Shown in pieces: positions 37,371 through 49,859 of a stretch of 64,000 nt of DNA (position 1 is the first letter of the stretch; each line of letters starts with the position of its first letter). A program made the translations under genes and the position numbers. Under the pieces are notes generated by a model, which saw nothing but the letters and a program-made list of their open reading frames with translations, was not told the DNA's origin and searched no databases. Origin of the DNA: Micropterus salmoides (taxonomy: Eukaryota; Chordata; Actinopteri; Centrarchiformes; Centrarchidae); the NCBI RefSeq assembly GCF_014851395.1, contig NW_024041150.1, positions 62,001 to 126,000 on the forward strand, given 5' to 3'.

Positions 37371-38780
37371 TAGCATTAACGATTAGAATAATAACCAATC
37401 CTGGTTATTTTAGAGCTTTCACTGTGTCCTATAAAATGTTTTGTGTGTTTAGACTGTGTAAAAGTGAAAAATACTGATAAAAGTCAGGCAGCAAGATAGC
37501 AGACTTAAACTTGTGAGCCTGTAGAGATTTTGTCAGGTAGTCTGTAAAGCTATGATTATTGTTTAAACCAGCCAGCAGAAATAAGCAAGCAACAGGGCTA
37601 GCTAAGTCATCCCAGAAATTAAGCTAAAGGGGTAATATGAAGAGTCAACCTGTTAAAGTTAATGAGAGATGACATTAAATTATATTTATTAATTTAGCTG
37701 ACGCAATTTTATTCTCAACAAACTGAGAACCATTGTTGTTTGTATAAACTTAATTATCACATTATTATCATTAATATTGTTTGTTATTTTAATAATTGTT
37801 CCTTTGAAAAATTCTACTGCTTGTCAAAAAGCAAGACATATTTTCAATGTAACATAGGCCTATACTGTCTTTTTGTTATTTTTATTTCTAAAGTTTTTAT
37901 AATGTAATTTCATTGTTTATTAATTATATTTTTTTATTGTTTATATGTGAATTTCTGCTCTGGCAACATTGCAAACTAAATAACCAAAACATAGGGCAAT
38001 AGGCCTGAGAGAAAGACAGAGAGAGAGAAATCTCTCATCTCATCTCATGGAAACAAGTTTCTGCCACTACATATCAAAGTTTCCTCCTCACTAGAGGAAG
38101 AGGCGGCCAGGCAACAACTATCACAATAGAAAGTAAACTCAATCACGTGTGTCTTTATTCCACTGCAGCAAAGTCACAGACATCAGCCCAAGGATCGGTA
38201 CGTGATGTCACCTACTGATCCTTCAGAAATGGTTGGGGAAATGTAGCATTTGTGGACGCTACTCGGCCAATAAAAGAGCTTTGATTGGATTTGATTTGAT
38301 TCAGAAAACAGCGACGTTACCCCCAAACTACAGACAAATGTAGTTAAACTAGTAACGGCGCAACTTGTAGCGACGCTACTGCCCAACACTGCTTGCATGG
38401 TGGGCATGTTGAAGCAAGCTTGGTGGCAGTAGAGCGCTGAGACGATGACTGCACCGGCTCTGTCTTGTTGCAGTCGTAGACGGAGCAACTTTCTGCTCTT
38501 AAGTTTATTCCATGCACAGTCAAGGGCTTCACCAGGTCGCCACTCTTGGCAGGAATTATCTTACGTCACAAATATTGCATCGCACGGCGTTGCATCAAGC
38601 CTGGTGCGGTGTAGCCACACTGTAGATTTTCTCCACAACTTTTACATCCACAAGCCACGTCTCTGTGCGTAGCTGGCGTGAACTAGTGTTTACATCACCA
38701 CAGCCAAATACAATCACTTTTAGATTTTGGCTCATCGAGCATGCTGCATGCTTATTGGCTCAATGATGTTAACAAGAACC
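37371..38780. other. Mostly unannotated; repeat-like pieces near 38.25-38.40 kb
   Basis: 'gcgacgctactgcccaacac' near 38370-38390 resembles the end of a common teleost MITE. 38440-38680 is CpG-richer and without a credible gene. Confidence 0.35.
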
Positions 38781-38782
38781 TT

Positions 38783-38892
38783 TAGGTATCGAAATTTGGT
38801 ACTGAAAGACAAGACATTTTTTGATACTCGATGGTATTGAGGCAATTCGGTCGGTGCCTAAAAATTATTGAACTCGATACCCAGCCCTACTT
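38783..38892. repeat. MITE-like end ('CGATACCCAGCCCTAC')
   Basis: The AGGTATCGAAATTTGGTAC start and TCGATACCCAGCCCTAC end are familiar from a dispersed teleost repeat. It is followed by a (TA)n run at 38901-38919. Confidence 0.45.
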
Positions 38893-38919
38893 ACAATTGC
38901 TATATATATATATATATAT

Positions 38920-39062
38920 CTCTCAGAGGTCGCACGCCTCTGGAGCAACTACGGGTTAAGTGTCTTGCTCAGGAAACACTGGTGTCTCAAAGTGGATTTG
39001 AACCTGGGTCTCTCACACCAGAGGCATGTGTCTCATCCACTGCCCCATCACCACCCCATACC
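38920..39062 (-). mobile_element. tRNA-like SINE fragment
   Basis: On the minus strand, GAGACCCAGGTTCAAATCC is a box B-like segment. The remainder ('gagcaagacacttaacccg' on minus) matches the body of a known fish dispersed repeat whose plus form runs 'gagcaactacgggttaagtg' and 'cttgctcagg'. The left half is degenerate. Confidence 0.45.
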
Positions 39063-41330
39063 GTATGAGAGCTGTACAGTACATATGTGAATATACTGTA
39101 TGTTTAATGTGGAATACGATAATGCAGTTTTTTTAAGCTGTCTGCTACTGTGTGCTCAGTGTTTAAAGTATTATGGAGTTTATAGCAAGACTGTACGTAC
39201 ATCAACACCTGACGCCAACAGTGGCTGAGATCAAACTCTGGCAAATGTTCATATAAAGTTAGGTAACTCATTTAGATTTCAGTATTTTTCCATTCACATT
39301 TGGCAGCGCATGGTCTTATGTCATAGTACCACCTAATTAGTTCTTGAAACATAATCAATGGAATGGGTTAGGGGGTCCGTAAATCGGAGCCACTGTTATT
39401 AATTGTTTACAAAGGGCTCAGTCATATAGAGAGTGCTTTATTAAGTGTAGTGTCTGTGCCCAGAAGCTAAGTATCTTATAATCTATCCATGGTTGCAAGC
39501 CCCTTAAACTTCAATCTAAATTCAATAATAGCTTTAAATGATATGAAATCTCAAGTTTGACATGGCATTTTGTCAAGCATATATTGTTTTGAAAAGGTTC
39601 TAAATGCAAAACAAACAATAACCTCAAATACACCACATTATTACAGTTTAAACCAGCCATTAGATGGAAACTGGATGAATAGGTATCCTCACTAAAGCTC
39701 AGACTTTTACATTAAAATTAAGCAGTTTAATCATCAACAATCTGACACCCTGAAATATTAACCACTTTGATACTCATTACACATTTTATTGTAATATTTT
39801 AACAAGCACAGTTTTGATCACTTAATGGAGAACTTAACCATTGTCGTATTGCTAATAGGTAAAGAATTTGGGTAGACTTGAGAACAATACACTGTCTGGA
39901 CAAGACTTTTACACAGCAGCAGTGTTTCGACAGCTGGCTCCATATGCACTTACAAGCCAACGCTTTAAGGTGCTCTTACTTCACCTTCCTAGACAGCTGA
40001 CAGCTTCAGAAGAGTCAGACGGAAAGGCCATAACCTCTTGAAAGTTCTCCAGCTGAGCAGTGCTCTGACCTTGGTCACTTTTAGACGGTAATTAATTAAA
40101 CCACATGATTCCTGACTTTCGGCGTGGCCTCTACCTGCCTGTGTTTTTGTAAGAGGAAGAATGCTACTGTATTGAGAAAGTGTTGGAGTGTGTGAGAGTT
40201 GTATCAGACTGAGTGATATATGAGGATGTCGGCGTACAGCAGGGCATCATTGACAACTAGGTCTCTTACACACACACAAACACACACACACACAGATGCT
40301 CACAGAGAGCTAGGTCAGCAGTGAGGGGCCTCTGAGCCAGCAGTAGGTTAAAGTCTTAATGACAGACATTTCTCTCAGGAAACTTCTTTCCATATGTTAC
40401 AGGGAGACTCAAATCATCATTTTTCACCTTGTTAGAGGAGCTTCTTTGGCTTAAGACAGCAAGAAACAGATAGGGGAGGAGGAGGGTGGGATGAGGAGTG
40501 AAGAGGTGAGGTGGGTAACAAAGAAATTGGAGGAAGTTTTATTTTTCTTTAACCTGCCCTTGTGTTTCGTTGCTTTGTCCTCCTTATGGATGAGAGAAAC
40601 GATTGCAAGGGAAAACAGGAGAGCTCAATAAGTGACAGGAGGAATGATAAAAGATGAAACATTTTCCATAATTCACAGAAAGCCATATTTTTTTGATCCT
40701 CACTGGATTACAGGAACAAATGAAAAAGTCAGATGAGAGAAAAAAAGAAATAGAACAACAAAAGAATCAAGATGGGAGAAGAGAAAAGTGACAGGAAATA
40801 AGGACACGGTTGCTGATAAATATTATATATTAATAATGTATATTTTAAGGAGTATTTCTGTTTGGTGTACCTCCCAAGCAATTCTACAATTCCCTGCACC
40901 TCAGACAGGATTATTCTGATGAATGACGCATCAGAGCATAACACCTGTCACAGAAAAAGCTCATCTGACAAAAGCTCTTCTGTGCCACAGGAGGAGTACA
41001 GAGACTGTATCTAACCTGCTACAGGCTGATCCACCACACACTAGAAACACACACAAAAAACCCCACTTCTCAACGTTATCGCTATGTATTCCTATTAGTA
41101 TGTACACCGTGGCAATTGTCAGTACTCGCTGTGTCTGGTAGAAATCCTGTGCTTGATGATGCAAGTAAGACCAAAAAGTGGCAAGAAAGACTCATTTCAG
41201 CCCTGAGACATCTAATCATCTCTTTACCAGATAAAACAGCGAGGCTTTAAAAGTAGGAAAAACATTATATAAATGCTTTTGGCATTTGACTTTACTTATG
41301 TTTGCTTTTTGCTTCTGCTTGGCCTGCGAC
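39063..41330. other. Unannotated DNA
   Basis: I see no gene. It has short CA-rich DNA at 40268-40294 and purine-rich DNA at 40.45-40.80 kb. Confidence 0.45.
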
Positions 41331-41334
41331 GCCA

Positions 41335-42850
41335 TCTGATACATATGCAATGTTAAAAACCATTTGGCAGACTCTTTATCCAAAGTGACTTACATTTGAG
41401 GAACAACATGCAAGCATCAACAGAGCATCAAATACAACACAAGCACGAATTGACAATACATACTAGTAAGAGCAATAATAAATACTAGTAAGAGCTCATA
41501 GTTCATATCACATCAATGGGGTAAATACCGAGGGAAGGAAGTAAGAGTTAACAAAAAAAGTGCAATCAATACAATATAATTGTAAGGGGATGGAAGAAGA
41601 AGAGCACAGGAAGTGCATGTTAGACGTTAGGAGTTAGAGGTGTTATAAGAGGAAGTGTTCTCGGAAGAGATGAGTTTTCAAGAGATTCTTGAAGTTAGAG
41701 AGGGACGCCCCTGTTCTGATGGCGTGTGGTAGCTCGTTCCACCATCGTGGTGTCACAGATGAGAACAGCCAGGACTGAGATTGCTTTGTGTGATGTGATG
41801 CCAGAGCCAGGCGACGTTTGTTGGAGGACCGTAGTGGCCGAGAAGGAACGTAAGTTTGTATTATCTGATTCTGGAGGCCACGGGGAGCCAGTGGAGGTCA
41901 CGCAGTAATGGAGTGACATGAGTCCTCTTGGGCTGATCAAAAACCAAACGCGCTGCTGTGTTCTGAACCATTTGTAAGGGTTTCATCACACACAAGACCT
42001 GCTAGGAGGGCATTGCAATAGTCGAGACGAGAGATAACCATGGCCTGTACCAGAAGCTCGGTGGCATACTGAGTGAGACCAAGAAATCAGTCTTGTAGAG
42101 GTTTAGTTGAAGGTGGCAAGCCTTCATCCATGCAGATATGTCAGAGAGACAGTCAGTGATCCTTACCAAGATGGTTGCGTATCGTCTGCGTAGCAGTGAT
42201 AAGAGAAGCTGTGAGAGCGAATGATGAGTGAGGTGGTGTAAATTGAGAAGAGAAGGGGGCCTAGCACTGAGCCTTGGGGCATACCTGTGGAGAGGCAGTG
42301 GGAGGAGAATAATTGTCCATTCCACAACACATCGTAGAAACGCCCCGAGAGGTAGGATTCAAACCACAGCAGTGATTTACCTGAGATGCCCGTTGCTGAG
42401 AGTGCGGATAGCAGGATCCTGTGGTTGACTGTGTCAAAGGCAGCTGATAGGTCAAGCAGGATGAGAACCGGGGATTGGGCTGCAGCTTTAGCTGACCTTA
42501 GGGCTTCTGTTACAGACAAAAGAGCCGTTTCAGTAGAGTGGGCACTCCTAAAACCAGACTGTTGTGGATCTAGGAGGTCATTCCTGTTTGAATACTGCCC
42601 GTTCGATAGTTTTGAATAAAAATGGTAGAAGAGACACTGGCCGATGCAAGGGTGTGACCCGAGCCCTTTTGAAAGTGGTTAGGAAGGATCCTGAAGCCAG
42701 AGAAGTATTTATCACATGAGTGATTGCGGGGACCACGGTAGGAGATATGTGGGATGGCTATGGGTCAGGAGTTCTGATACTTTGCTCTCTGTGAAAGGAG
42801 TAAACGAGGGAGCAATTCACATCATCCTTGAACAGAGATAGGGGTTACAC
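41335..42850 (-). mobile_element. L2-clade LINE, 5'-truncated and decayed
   Basis: Minus-strand reverse transcriptase. FKRARVTPLHRP and FLFKTIERAVF are followed by a frame break and FRSAHSTETALLSVTEALR. Next are LILLDLSAAFDTVNHRILL, SYLSGR, GMPQGSVLGPLLFSIYT and HCYADDTQ (catalytic YADD near 42175-42190). The next frame carries CLSDISAWMKACHLQLNLYKT, and a C-terminal WWNELPHAIRTGASLSNFK lies near 41640-41740. The 3' end near 41335-41400 reads (minus) 'gtaagtcactttggataaag', then agtctgccaaatgg, a typical tail of fish L2 elements and of SINEs that borrow it. Several frameshifts and stops show it is dead. It is in the opposite orientation to the LINE at 17.9 kb and is clearly a different subfamily. 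Confidence 0.88.
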
Positions 42851-43125
42851 CTGAGCAAGTTCAACTCGCTGAGATACAAGCGAAAGCTTTGGAGGAAGCT
42901 AGTAGGCCTAAGTGAACCTTAAGTTTAAAATATTGTATCATATAGTGATTTTATTATGTTATATTTCAGCGAAAAATGCTTATGGCTAAGATACACTTTT
43001 CCCCTCAGTTATATCAGTTATTTTTCATGCAAACAATCAAATTGTAGCTTAATCTTTTATTTTGACTGTTTTGAGTGCATATAACAGTATTAGTTTAATC
43101 CTTGCAAATTAAGTAAATCTTAAAG
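42851..43125. other. Spacer between LINE and lectin gene
   Basis: AT-rich, nothing recognised. It would include the 3' UTR of the lectin gene. I see no clear poly-A tract that would mark a retrocopy. Confidence 0.4.
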
Positions 43126-43450
43126 CTAATCCAGTTTGGAGCTATATACCTCCAACTCACATAGGCTCAGGTACTCCTCTCTTCCAGGGCTAAATATGTT
43201 CACATAGCGTCCATCCATCCCATCCCATCCCATCCATTTGTTCCATTCGTCCTGTTACACTGGAATTCAACAGTAGCACCTGCCGTGATGCTTGGAATCA
43301 CGGCACACCTTGTATTGTTGTTGCTATCATTTTCAAGAGAATCTCCAATGAGGATGTCAGCTCCATTCAGTCACCCTGAGTAAGTAGGATCTCTGCGGCT
43401 GGTTATCTTAACAGAAAACACTTTATGGGTTTTCCACAGATCCAGTCGCC
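43126..43450 (-). pseudogene. Out-of-frame remainder of the second F-type lectin domain
   Basis: Past the break the minus strand still encodes F-type residues: LDLWKTHKVFSVKITSRRD, then LNGADILIGDS, CAVIPSITAGATVEFQC, and GRYVNIFSPGREEYLSLCE ending at a TAG (43126-43128). Three lesions separate it from the upstream frame. Two extra CGCCACT units (43447-43460) add 14 bases. A TGA lies at 43371-43373 where an Arg (CGA) is expected before L-N-G-A. Slippage in a CCCAT run (about 43211-43238) shifts the frame again. So the parent gene had two complete domains. Confidence 0.7.
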
Positions 43451-44116
43451 ACTCGCCACTCGCCACCAGGGTTTCATGTCATTGTTTGTGTGAGCGTAAG
43501 AACCCAGCTCCCAAATGTTGCCATCATTCCCATTTATGGCATTATATGGAATGCCAAATGAATACAGAGATGAATGTGTGGTCTTTCCCTGGAATGCCAG
43601 GTTCTCTCCTGTTGGGTCACGGTAACCATTAACCTCCACTTCACACAGTGTAAGGATCCTGCCTGAACCAGGTAGAAGCACAGTCACGTAGCGTCCTTCC
43701 ACACAATCAGTGAAGTTCAGAGTGACTGACTCCCCTGCACTGATGGCAGAAATATTAACAGCTGTTGGGTTTGCATAACCATTGTCTTCTGAGGAGTTGC
43801 CGACGTGAATCTCTGCTCCTTTGATCCTCTCAGGACAGAAGTCTCCTGTGATGATGACAGAGGTGATGATGTAGGACTCCAGCAGGTGGTCACTCCACCA
43901 GGGTTTGGTCTGTGCTTTAGTGGTGGCGCATGAACCGGCTGAGAAAGAAGATTCACGGTTTCCATCAATGGCATTGTAGGCAGCCCCAAAAGTATCACAC
44001 CATCCCTCGTAGTGCTGTGACTGAGTTGCTTTGCCAAGCAAGGCCACATTTTGATAAGTGTAAGCTGAACACATCCCCAAGAGGAGCAGCAAAAGAAACA
44101 CCATGCTGTCCTTCAT
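43403..44116 (-). CDS. F-type lectin (fucolectin-like), 237 aa, C-terminally broken
   Basis: Secreted lectin of the F-type (fucolectin) family, whose fish members are blood or mucosal innate-immune proteins that bind fucosylated glycans. I chose the ATG at 44116 because it puts a hydrophobic signal peptide first (residues 1-18, ending MCSA). Domain 1 (about 22-166) has the fold's landmarks: YNAIDGN, a PWW-x4-L block at 72-78, CPERIKGAEI at 94-103, and GRYVTVLLPG before LTLCEVEV. The sugar-binding rule HX24RXDX4R/K is not met: Thr65 replaces the His, and the first Arg falls in a two-residue gap. Only Arg97 remains. Domain 2 starts near 169 and keeps its His209. The frame then derails after PWWR at a duplicated 7-mer and stops at 43403. 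No introns interrupt it. It may be a young pseudogene or a truncated gene. Confidence 0.78.
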   Translation of the reverse strand: MKDSMVFLLLLLLGMCSAYTYQNVALLGKATQSQHYEGWCDTFGAAYNAIDGNRESSFSAGSCATTKAQTKPWWSDHLLESYIITSVIITGDFCPERIKGAEIHVGNSSEDNGYANPTAVNISAISAGESVTLNFTDCVEGRYVTVLLPGSGRILTLCEVEVNGYRDPTGENLAFQGKTTHSSLYSFGIPYNAINGNDGNIWELGSYAHTNNDMKPWWRVASGDWICGKPIKCFLLR

Positions 44117-44159
44117 TATTCTGAAACACCTGCAATAGTCTGTGGCATGCAACCTTTAT

Positions 44160-47100
44160 AGGTTCAAATTTGAAATGCAACGCACTTTGACAAAGCATAA
44201 GGTACCCTTCAGAGTCAATATAATATGCGATAAGATGTGGTTAACACTGTGAAATGGTTGTAGTTTGGATAGATTTATGCACCAAATCTACTTGGATATA
44301 TATATATATAAGTACATTAGGTGACATAAGTCACATATGTAATATTATGAAACATACAACTAAGTCAACTGACAATAATATGTCACCTGATGCCGATAGG
44401 TAACATCAGAGTTAGTTGAAAGCCCTGTATGTCAAATACAAATATTTGATACCCTGGCATGAGAAGGGGCTGGAAATATAGTATAGTAATCTAGGAGGGA
44501 AAAAAACATTTTATACAATGAAAGTTATTCTACATTACAAAAGCTCTGCATGCCCTCTCAAGTGTTTGTAAACAGCCCTGAGAAATAGTCTAATCAGGCA
44601 ACTTCAGTGAAAAGAGAGGCTGAAGAAGACATTGCAATGTTTCATTTATATGAACAGGAAATGGTTATAGAGACAATTGGTAGGTAGGTAAAAAGACATC
44701 TTTTTGATTTTTACAAAGAAGTGGGCTTTGGATTTATGGAAATATAGACTTCTTTCTCTTTGGGATATTTAAGTATTTAAGCACACCATATCTGTTACCT
44801 ACCCTATCTGACTCCGTTTTCACATCCCTCATCCCTCCATGTGGTTCCTCCTACATCACCTCAAATCTACTCCATCCACACAAATTTTCCAAATCCATAT
44901 CTTTATTGGTGTGGTCTTTATTATAGAATCAGTCATTAAACATATGCTACAGAGTTTTCCTTGCATTAGAGTCGCTTGTTTGCTTGTGATTCAGAAAGTG
45001 AGCAGGATGGAGAGAGGATGAACAGGTAGGAAAGCCGCACTGCCAAAAGAAAATTTGAAGTAATGTTTTGTTTTGGGGATACCTCTTTAAGAGTGCACCT
45101 CACACAATCTTCTAGCAGGCTGGTCCCTCTCAAGGTCAAATCCTATGATAACCTCTCAGAGGAAGAGAAAGTGGAGAGAGAACAGATTAGTGGAATAAAC
45201 AGGCAAACAGGAAGAGAATCGAAAAGAGGCGAGCAGTAAAGAGCAAACAGTGTTTACAAATGGTTCTCTGGGTTTAACAGCAGCACAGAGCAAGAGAAAA
45301 AAAGAGACAGAAAGTGAGGGGACAGAAAATTATTTTGATGAATTGCCAGTGTTTAATTCCAGGGCACAATGGTCATGCTTTACTGTACTCTGAAAGATTT
45401 CTGGGATGTGTATGGCCTCGATACAGAGCAAAATAAATAACAAGACTCACAGCAAAACAAGAAAACTGCGTAGATCGTGCGTGTGTGTGTGTGTGCGCAC
45501 ACTTGGCGGTGATATCATCTTTTCTGATTTAGTTTGTGTGTCGTAGTCTTTTCTGCAGTTAGAAGATAAATGCCTTGCTCAGGGACAGTTTCCAAGAGGG
45601 TACAGTTTCCTGTTTAACTTCTCCATCAAGAATTTCTTTTAAAGCATCCACAGATCAAAACTGATAATCATCAACCTTTATCTCTACTGCACTCATCTCT
45701 CTCTGTCTCTTTTATTTATTCTTTCTGCTTTTACTACTTGTTCGACTTTTTCTCCAGTGGTGGCTATTTTCTAACATTTGCATGTAGACACTGAACCATC
45801 CTCCTCTCATAATCTTAGACGCAAGCATCATCCAGAAGATTATTGTGCCATATTGTGTGTGACATGGCGAACAATAGATCACGATTGAAAACAAGCCATA
45901 AACACCTCTTAGATTCTTCTTACTGCTACAGTCTCTTTTTAGACTTGTTTACTGCTTTTCCAGTCTTGCATTTCTCTTTAGTTGACGAAGCATAGCTTTT
46001 CCACAGTTGCTAAGGAAAGTACATTGGCAAGCGTAACCAAATGAGTGTGACTGAAAGAAGAGCAACAATCTGTAGGACTTAAAACTGAGTGCAAATTGTT
46101 CGGTTAGGAGGTTATTCTCTTCTCATACATTGTCAGGTACAAATCACTCTTCTTTTCATGAATGCCGACATTTCATGCTGACAGAACTGCTCTCTGATTT
46201 GGTACTTTTGGTGAACTAAAATGTATTTCAATGGAATCACTGGCGGAGACTTTTTTGAATACAAGCTAATGAATTGACCAATTGCAGACCACCTTGACGG
46301 TGCTGACCTTTGCGGGACACAAGAGAGTCCAAAATAGAGGAAGCTATCACATTAGCTGTGTGTTCTGCCAAATGAAAAGCAACAGCTTCCTTTTCCTGTG
46401 ATTCCGGGCACTAAAAGACATACCTGTTTATCTGAAATTGTACAGTAGAAAAGGAAAGGAATCAAGCAAACTAGCCAAACCTTCCTTGCAATATAGCTGC
46501 CATCCAACAGTTAGAAATAAGTCTTTTAAGCTAATGACTGGGAGGGATTTGGGGTTTTAGCATGCATCTAAATGTTTTTTTTTTTTTTTCCTCGTACACT
46601 ATGGACCATAAAATCCCATCACTTCATCATTGCCTCTGTTCTCCTGGCCAGCTCTCCACTCATCTGCTCTCCTCTCTTTCTCCAGTGCTCTCTCCCAACT
46701 GAACCAATGCATTGATCTCTATTTGTAGAGAAACCACTTTGCACACACACACACACACATATTCACCCTCTGGTGTACAGATGTGATAAATGAACACAAT
46801 TGTACAATCGACAACCATTTGTGTGTGTGCATGTGTTTTTAAGAAGTGTATTTACATATAAACGAGCTGGAACCTTTTAATATTTGTGAATGTTTTTGTG
46901 CAAACATTATGCATTCAGGTTTGAAAGTGTGTATGTGTGTGTCATGTGAGTAATAAGAGCTCTGCGGCTACAGGTTATGTTGCAGTGATCAGTGTAGAGT
47001 CACACAGTTTAATATGCACACACTCACCTACGCTCAGACAGCCAATTTAATTCATGTAACAACACAGTCAGTCAGGCATCTGCAATTTATTGAAATTTAT

Positions 47101-47440
47101 GACAGCAAGTTTTGTTTTTGTTTACAGGTTGCCTTTGTTCCATCTGTCATTCCTGTGCCTTTTGCAGCTTATCTGCAATGAAATTAATTGACCAAAGAAA
47201 TAAGAAACAAACCAACTGAAAAATGTTTTAAAGGGTGTCTGTCTGTACAGACCAATTGGCCAAAACTGGCATTGGATTTTGATGCAATGTAATAAATGTT
47301 CTGAAGGTGACAGGAGTAAACAACTTTCAAATCAAATTTATATCGGCCAAAATGTGCTGTTTTGATTTCTAAATCCAATTTCACGCAGCAAAATTAGCTG
47401 AGTACAATGATGGACCACCTTTGGTTATTTGACACCCGTG
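44160..47440. other. Unannotated DNA upstream of the lectin
   Basis: No second gene is recognised. A perfect 10-bp inverted repeat (AGGTGACATA at 44319-44328, its complement at 44379-44388) lies about 200 bp upstream of the lectin start. There is a T-run at 46575-46589, with short GT or CA runs near 45480 and 46745. Confidence 0.45.
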
Positions 47441-47460
47441 ACATGTTATCGAGGCAGAAC

Positions 47461-47640
47461 TGTTAGGTTAAGTTGTGGATGGACCCAGGAGAGCATACAG
47501 ACTACAACAAAGTGTGTTTATTTACAAAGTGATCAATGCAAAAGGTAGTGGGGTTGAACGGGATCAAGGGCCTTGAGGATTTGAGCTTATCCAGGTAACT
47601 TTGGGGGTAAACCCTGGGTTTTCAGTACCACGACGGTAGG
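47461..47640. repeat. Dispersed-repeat piece, left part
   Basis: 'tggatggacccaggagagca' followed by 'caaagtgtgtttatttacaa' resembles one end of a teleost repeat that starts 'tggacccaaatgcagac' and runs to 'gtttattgacaa'. A probable other part is at 49.9-50.3 kb. Confidence 0.35.
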
Positions 47641-47676
47641 TCTCCATTGTTTAAGTTTAATCAAAGCTATCCTCAT

Positions 47677-48950
47677 GTAACCCGAGCTCCCCCAAGGGGA
47701 CAAAATAAGTATTACATGCCATTGTCTGAAGTGCCGTTTAAAGTATAAATGTCACTCTGTATTTCTCTTGTCCATAATCTGATGACATTCATGTATCTTG
47801 CTTATATTCTCTAAGAACGTGTAACAGCCAATATATCCAGAAAGCTAATTAAGTTCCTCTCATCTGTGATTCTGAAAGGCTAACCTTAAGGTTGAACTAC
47901 TGACAATTGTTTTGCTTTTTATCAAGTGCTTAAAACTAAGAACGGTATACCCGTTTGATAATTAAGGTTGGATTGTGGGAAGATATTTGATTACAATACG
48001 CGCAAATAAATTTTTTTTTTAGACATATTAAAGTTAAAGAAAAGACACACCCTCCCTCAGAGGAACAAAGGACTGCCCCCAACAGACAAAAGCAGCGACA
48101 CGCTGTCTCGCTCTCTCTTGTCTTCGCTTGTTCCTGGCTCTCCAACTGCGCTTCGGCACGTCCCTCGTTTCCAGCAACTTTACTTGCTTTTTATTTTATT
48201 TTCTTTTGTTTTGTTGAAAGTTATCAGACCGTTAAGTTACACTAGTTTAATTCAAGAACGACCAAGTTTTTTTTAAGCTTTATTCTTCGAGCTAAATTAC
48301 ACTGCTCCCACTGAGGTCGGATCCTGCCACGTGGTCCCGCCAAGAACAGCCTAATTGCCAGACCGAGGACGGTCAACACTTGAGGGTTTTTCTTCATTGC
48401 AGACACAGAGAACCCCGGAGAATTCCCTAGCAGAAAGCCAGGAATCGGGCAGCTAGCTTGGGGATCTGTGCAACAGGCCAAGACAGGCTGACGAACCACA
48501 GTAAGGCAAATCAAGGCATTCTGTGATCAGTCCAATAGTCTGTTAATCCATTATCTTTAGTCCTTAAACTCCTAGACAAATTTAATCGAGTTAGTATCAT
48601 CTGACTACTTTCATTAGTTCTCTTCCGCATTATGAATCAAATCCTCCCCACAACAGAACCCCACATCCTCATTGTTTAGCCATTGTTTATTTCTTTGATG
48701 TATATTTAACCACATTTTTATATTCACCTTAATTAGTTGTAGAATTGTGTGTATTGCCTTGTGTGTGTATTGCTTATCTCCAAGTCCCTGCCACGAGAAT
48801 TTACCCCTTCGATAAGAGACTGACTTAAGATAATTGAGCGATTGTTAACTAACTGATCACTAGTGAATAATTGTATAATTATTAACCATACTCAGGGAAT
48901 CCCAAGACCCTGGGCGAAAATAATCTCGAGTGGTGCCCCACGTGAGATTT
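47677..48950 (+). mobile_element. Possible LTR with primer-binding-site-like sequence
   Basis: About 1.25 kb that differs in texture from its flanks: a pyrimidine-rich CTCGCTCTCTCTTG tract near 48100-48120, GC-richer stretches, and near the right edge TGGTGCCCCACGTGAG (48931-48946). The last resembles the TGGTGCC-type primer-binding site that follows the 5' LTR of many vertebrate LTR elements. No second LTR, gag or pol frame is present. Termini are not convincing (no clean TG...CA), so this is a weak call. Confidence 0.3.
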
Positions 48951-49855
48951 ATGAATTGAATTATATATATATGAATTTGAAATTCATAATTTGGTATTAA
49001 TTCTCATAAATTTATTAGATCAAAAGTAGTCATGCTACAAGGTTTTTACAGTAAGTCTACTAACTGCTTTGAAATGCGTTTAATATTTTTTATTTGCTCC
49101 CCAGTCCATTTCACACAGCCTGTCGCAGCCGTTAAAATAAATAGGTTTGATATTTCTTATGTGAGGCTGAATATTATGAACAGTTTGGTAGGAATAGGCT
49201 ATTAAAATACTAAATTTTAATATGAACGTATACGCTATTTATTTTAGGTTAGTAGCTTTCTTATAGGCCTACTACAAGACTGGTCATGTTCCGCCCCACC
49301 TTTTTTGCGGTGTGGGTGCAGGTAATGAGGTGAGTTTTCAGTAGCCTAAATGTTGAGGTTCAGTCTTTCAACCACTAGCTATTTGAGCACATTTTATGGC
49401 ATGAATGGATTTTTCATTTCGTTGGTTTATGAAGTTAATTTAGAAAAATGTTTGGAACACTTCTGAGTGTGTTAAATAAATTAATTTCATTTTTGAAGTG
49501 ACGACAATTCACTTCAAAAACGACCTCTTATTCAGTGCCCGAGTCTTTTACTGTGGAAACGCCGACACACAGCCGAGCTGAGTTAAAGAATAAGGCTGAT
49601 ATTTTCACATACAGCTCATAAGAACACATCAAATCAATGCATTATTACAGACTGCGCCTGTTCATATAGGCATTCACGCTGCAATTTTCTGTCTCCCTGC
49701 ATGTGTCAGCTGCAGCTGTTACTTAGACCATGTTGTATTTCTGTAGTGTTACATTTTGCTCTTCGTTTATAAAATATGACACTCTGCTGACAGTAGACTT
49801 GTTCATGTCTGTGATTGGTCATCTGCTGCTAACACTGCCTCTTTTATGTGAACGT
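48951..49855. other. Unannotated DNA
   Basis: AT-rich DNA with nothing recognisable beyond a short AT run at 48961-48971. Confidence 0.4.
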
Positions 49856-49859
49856 GCTC

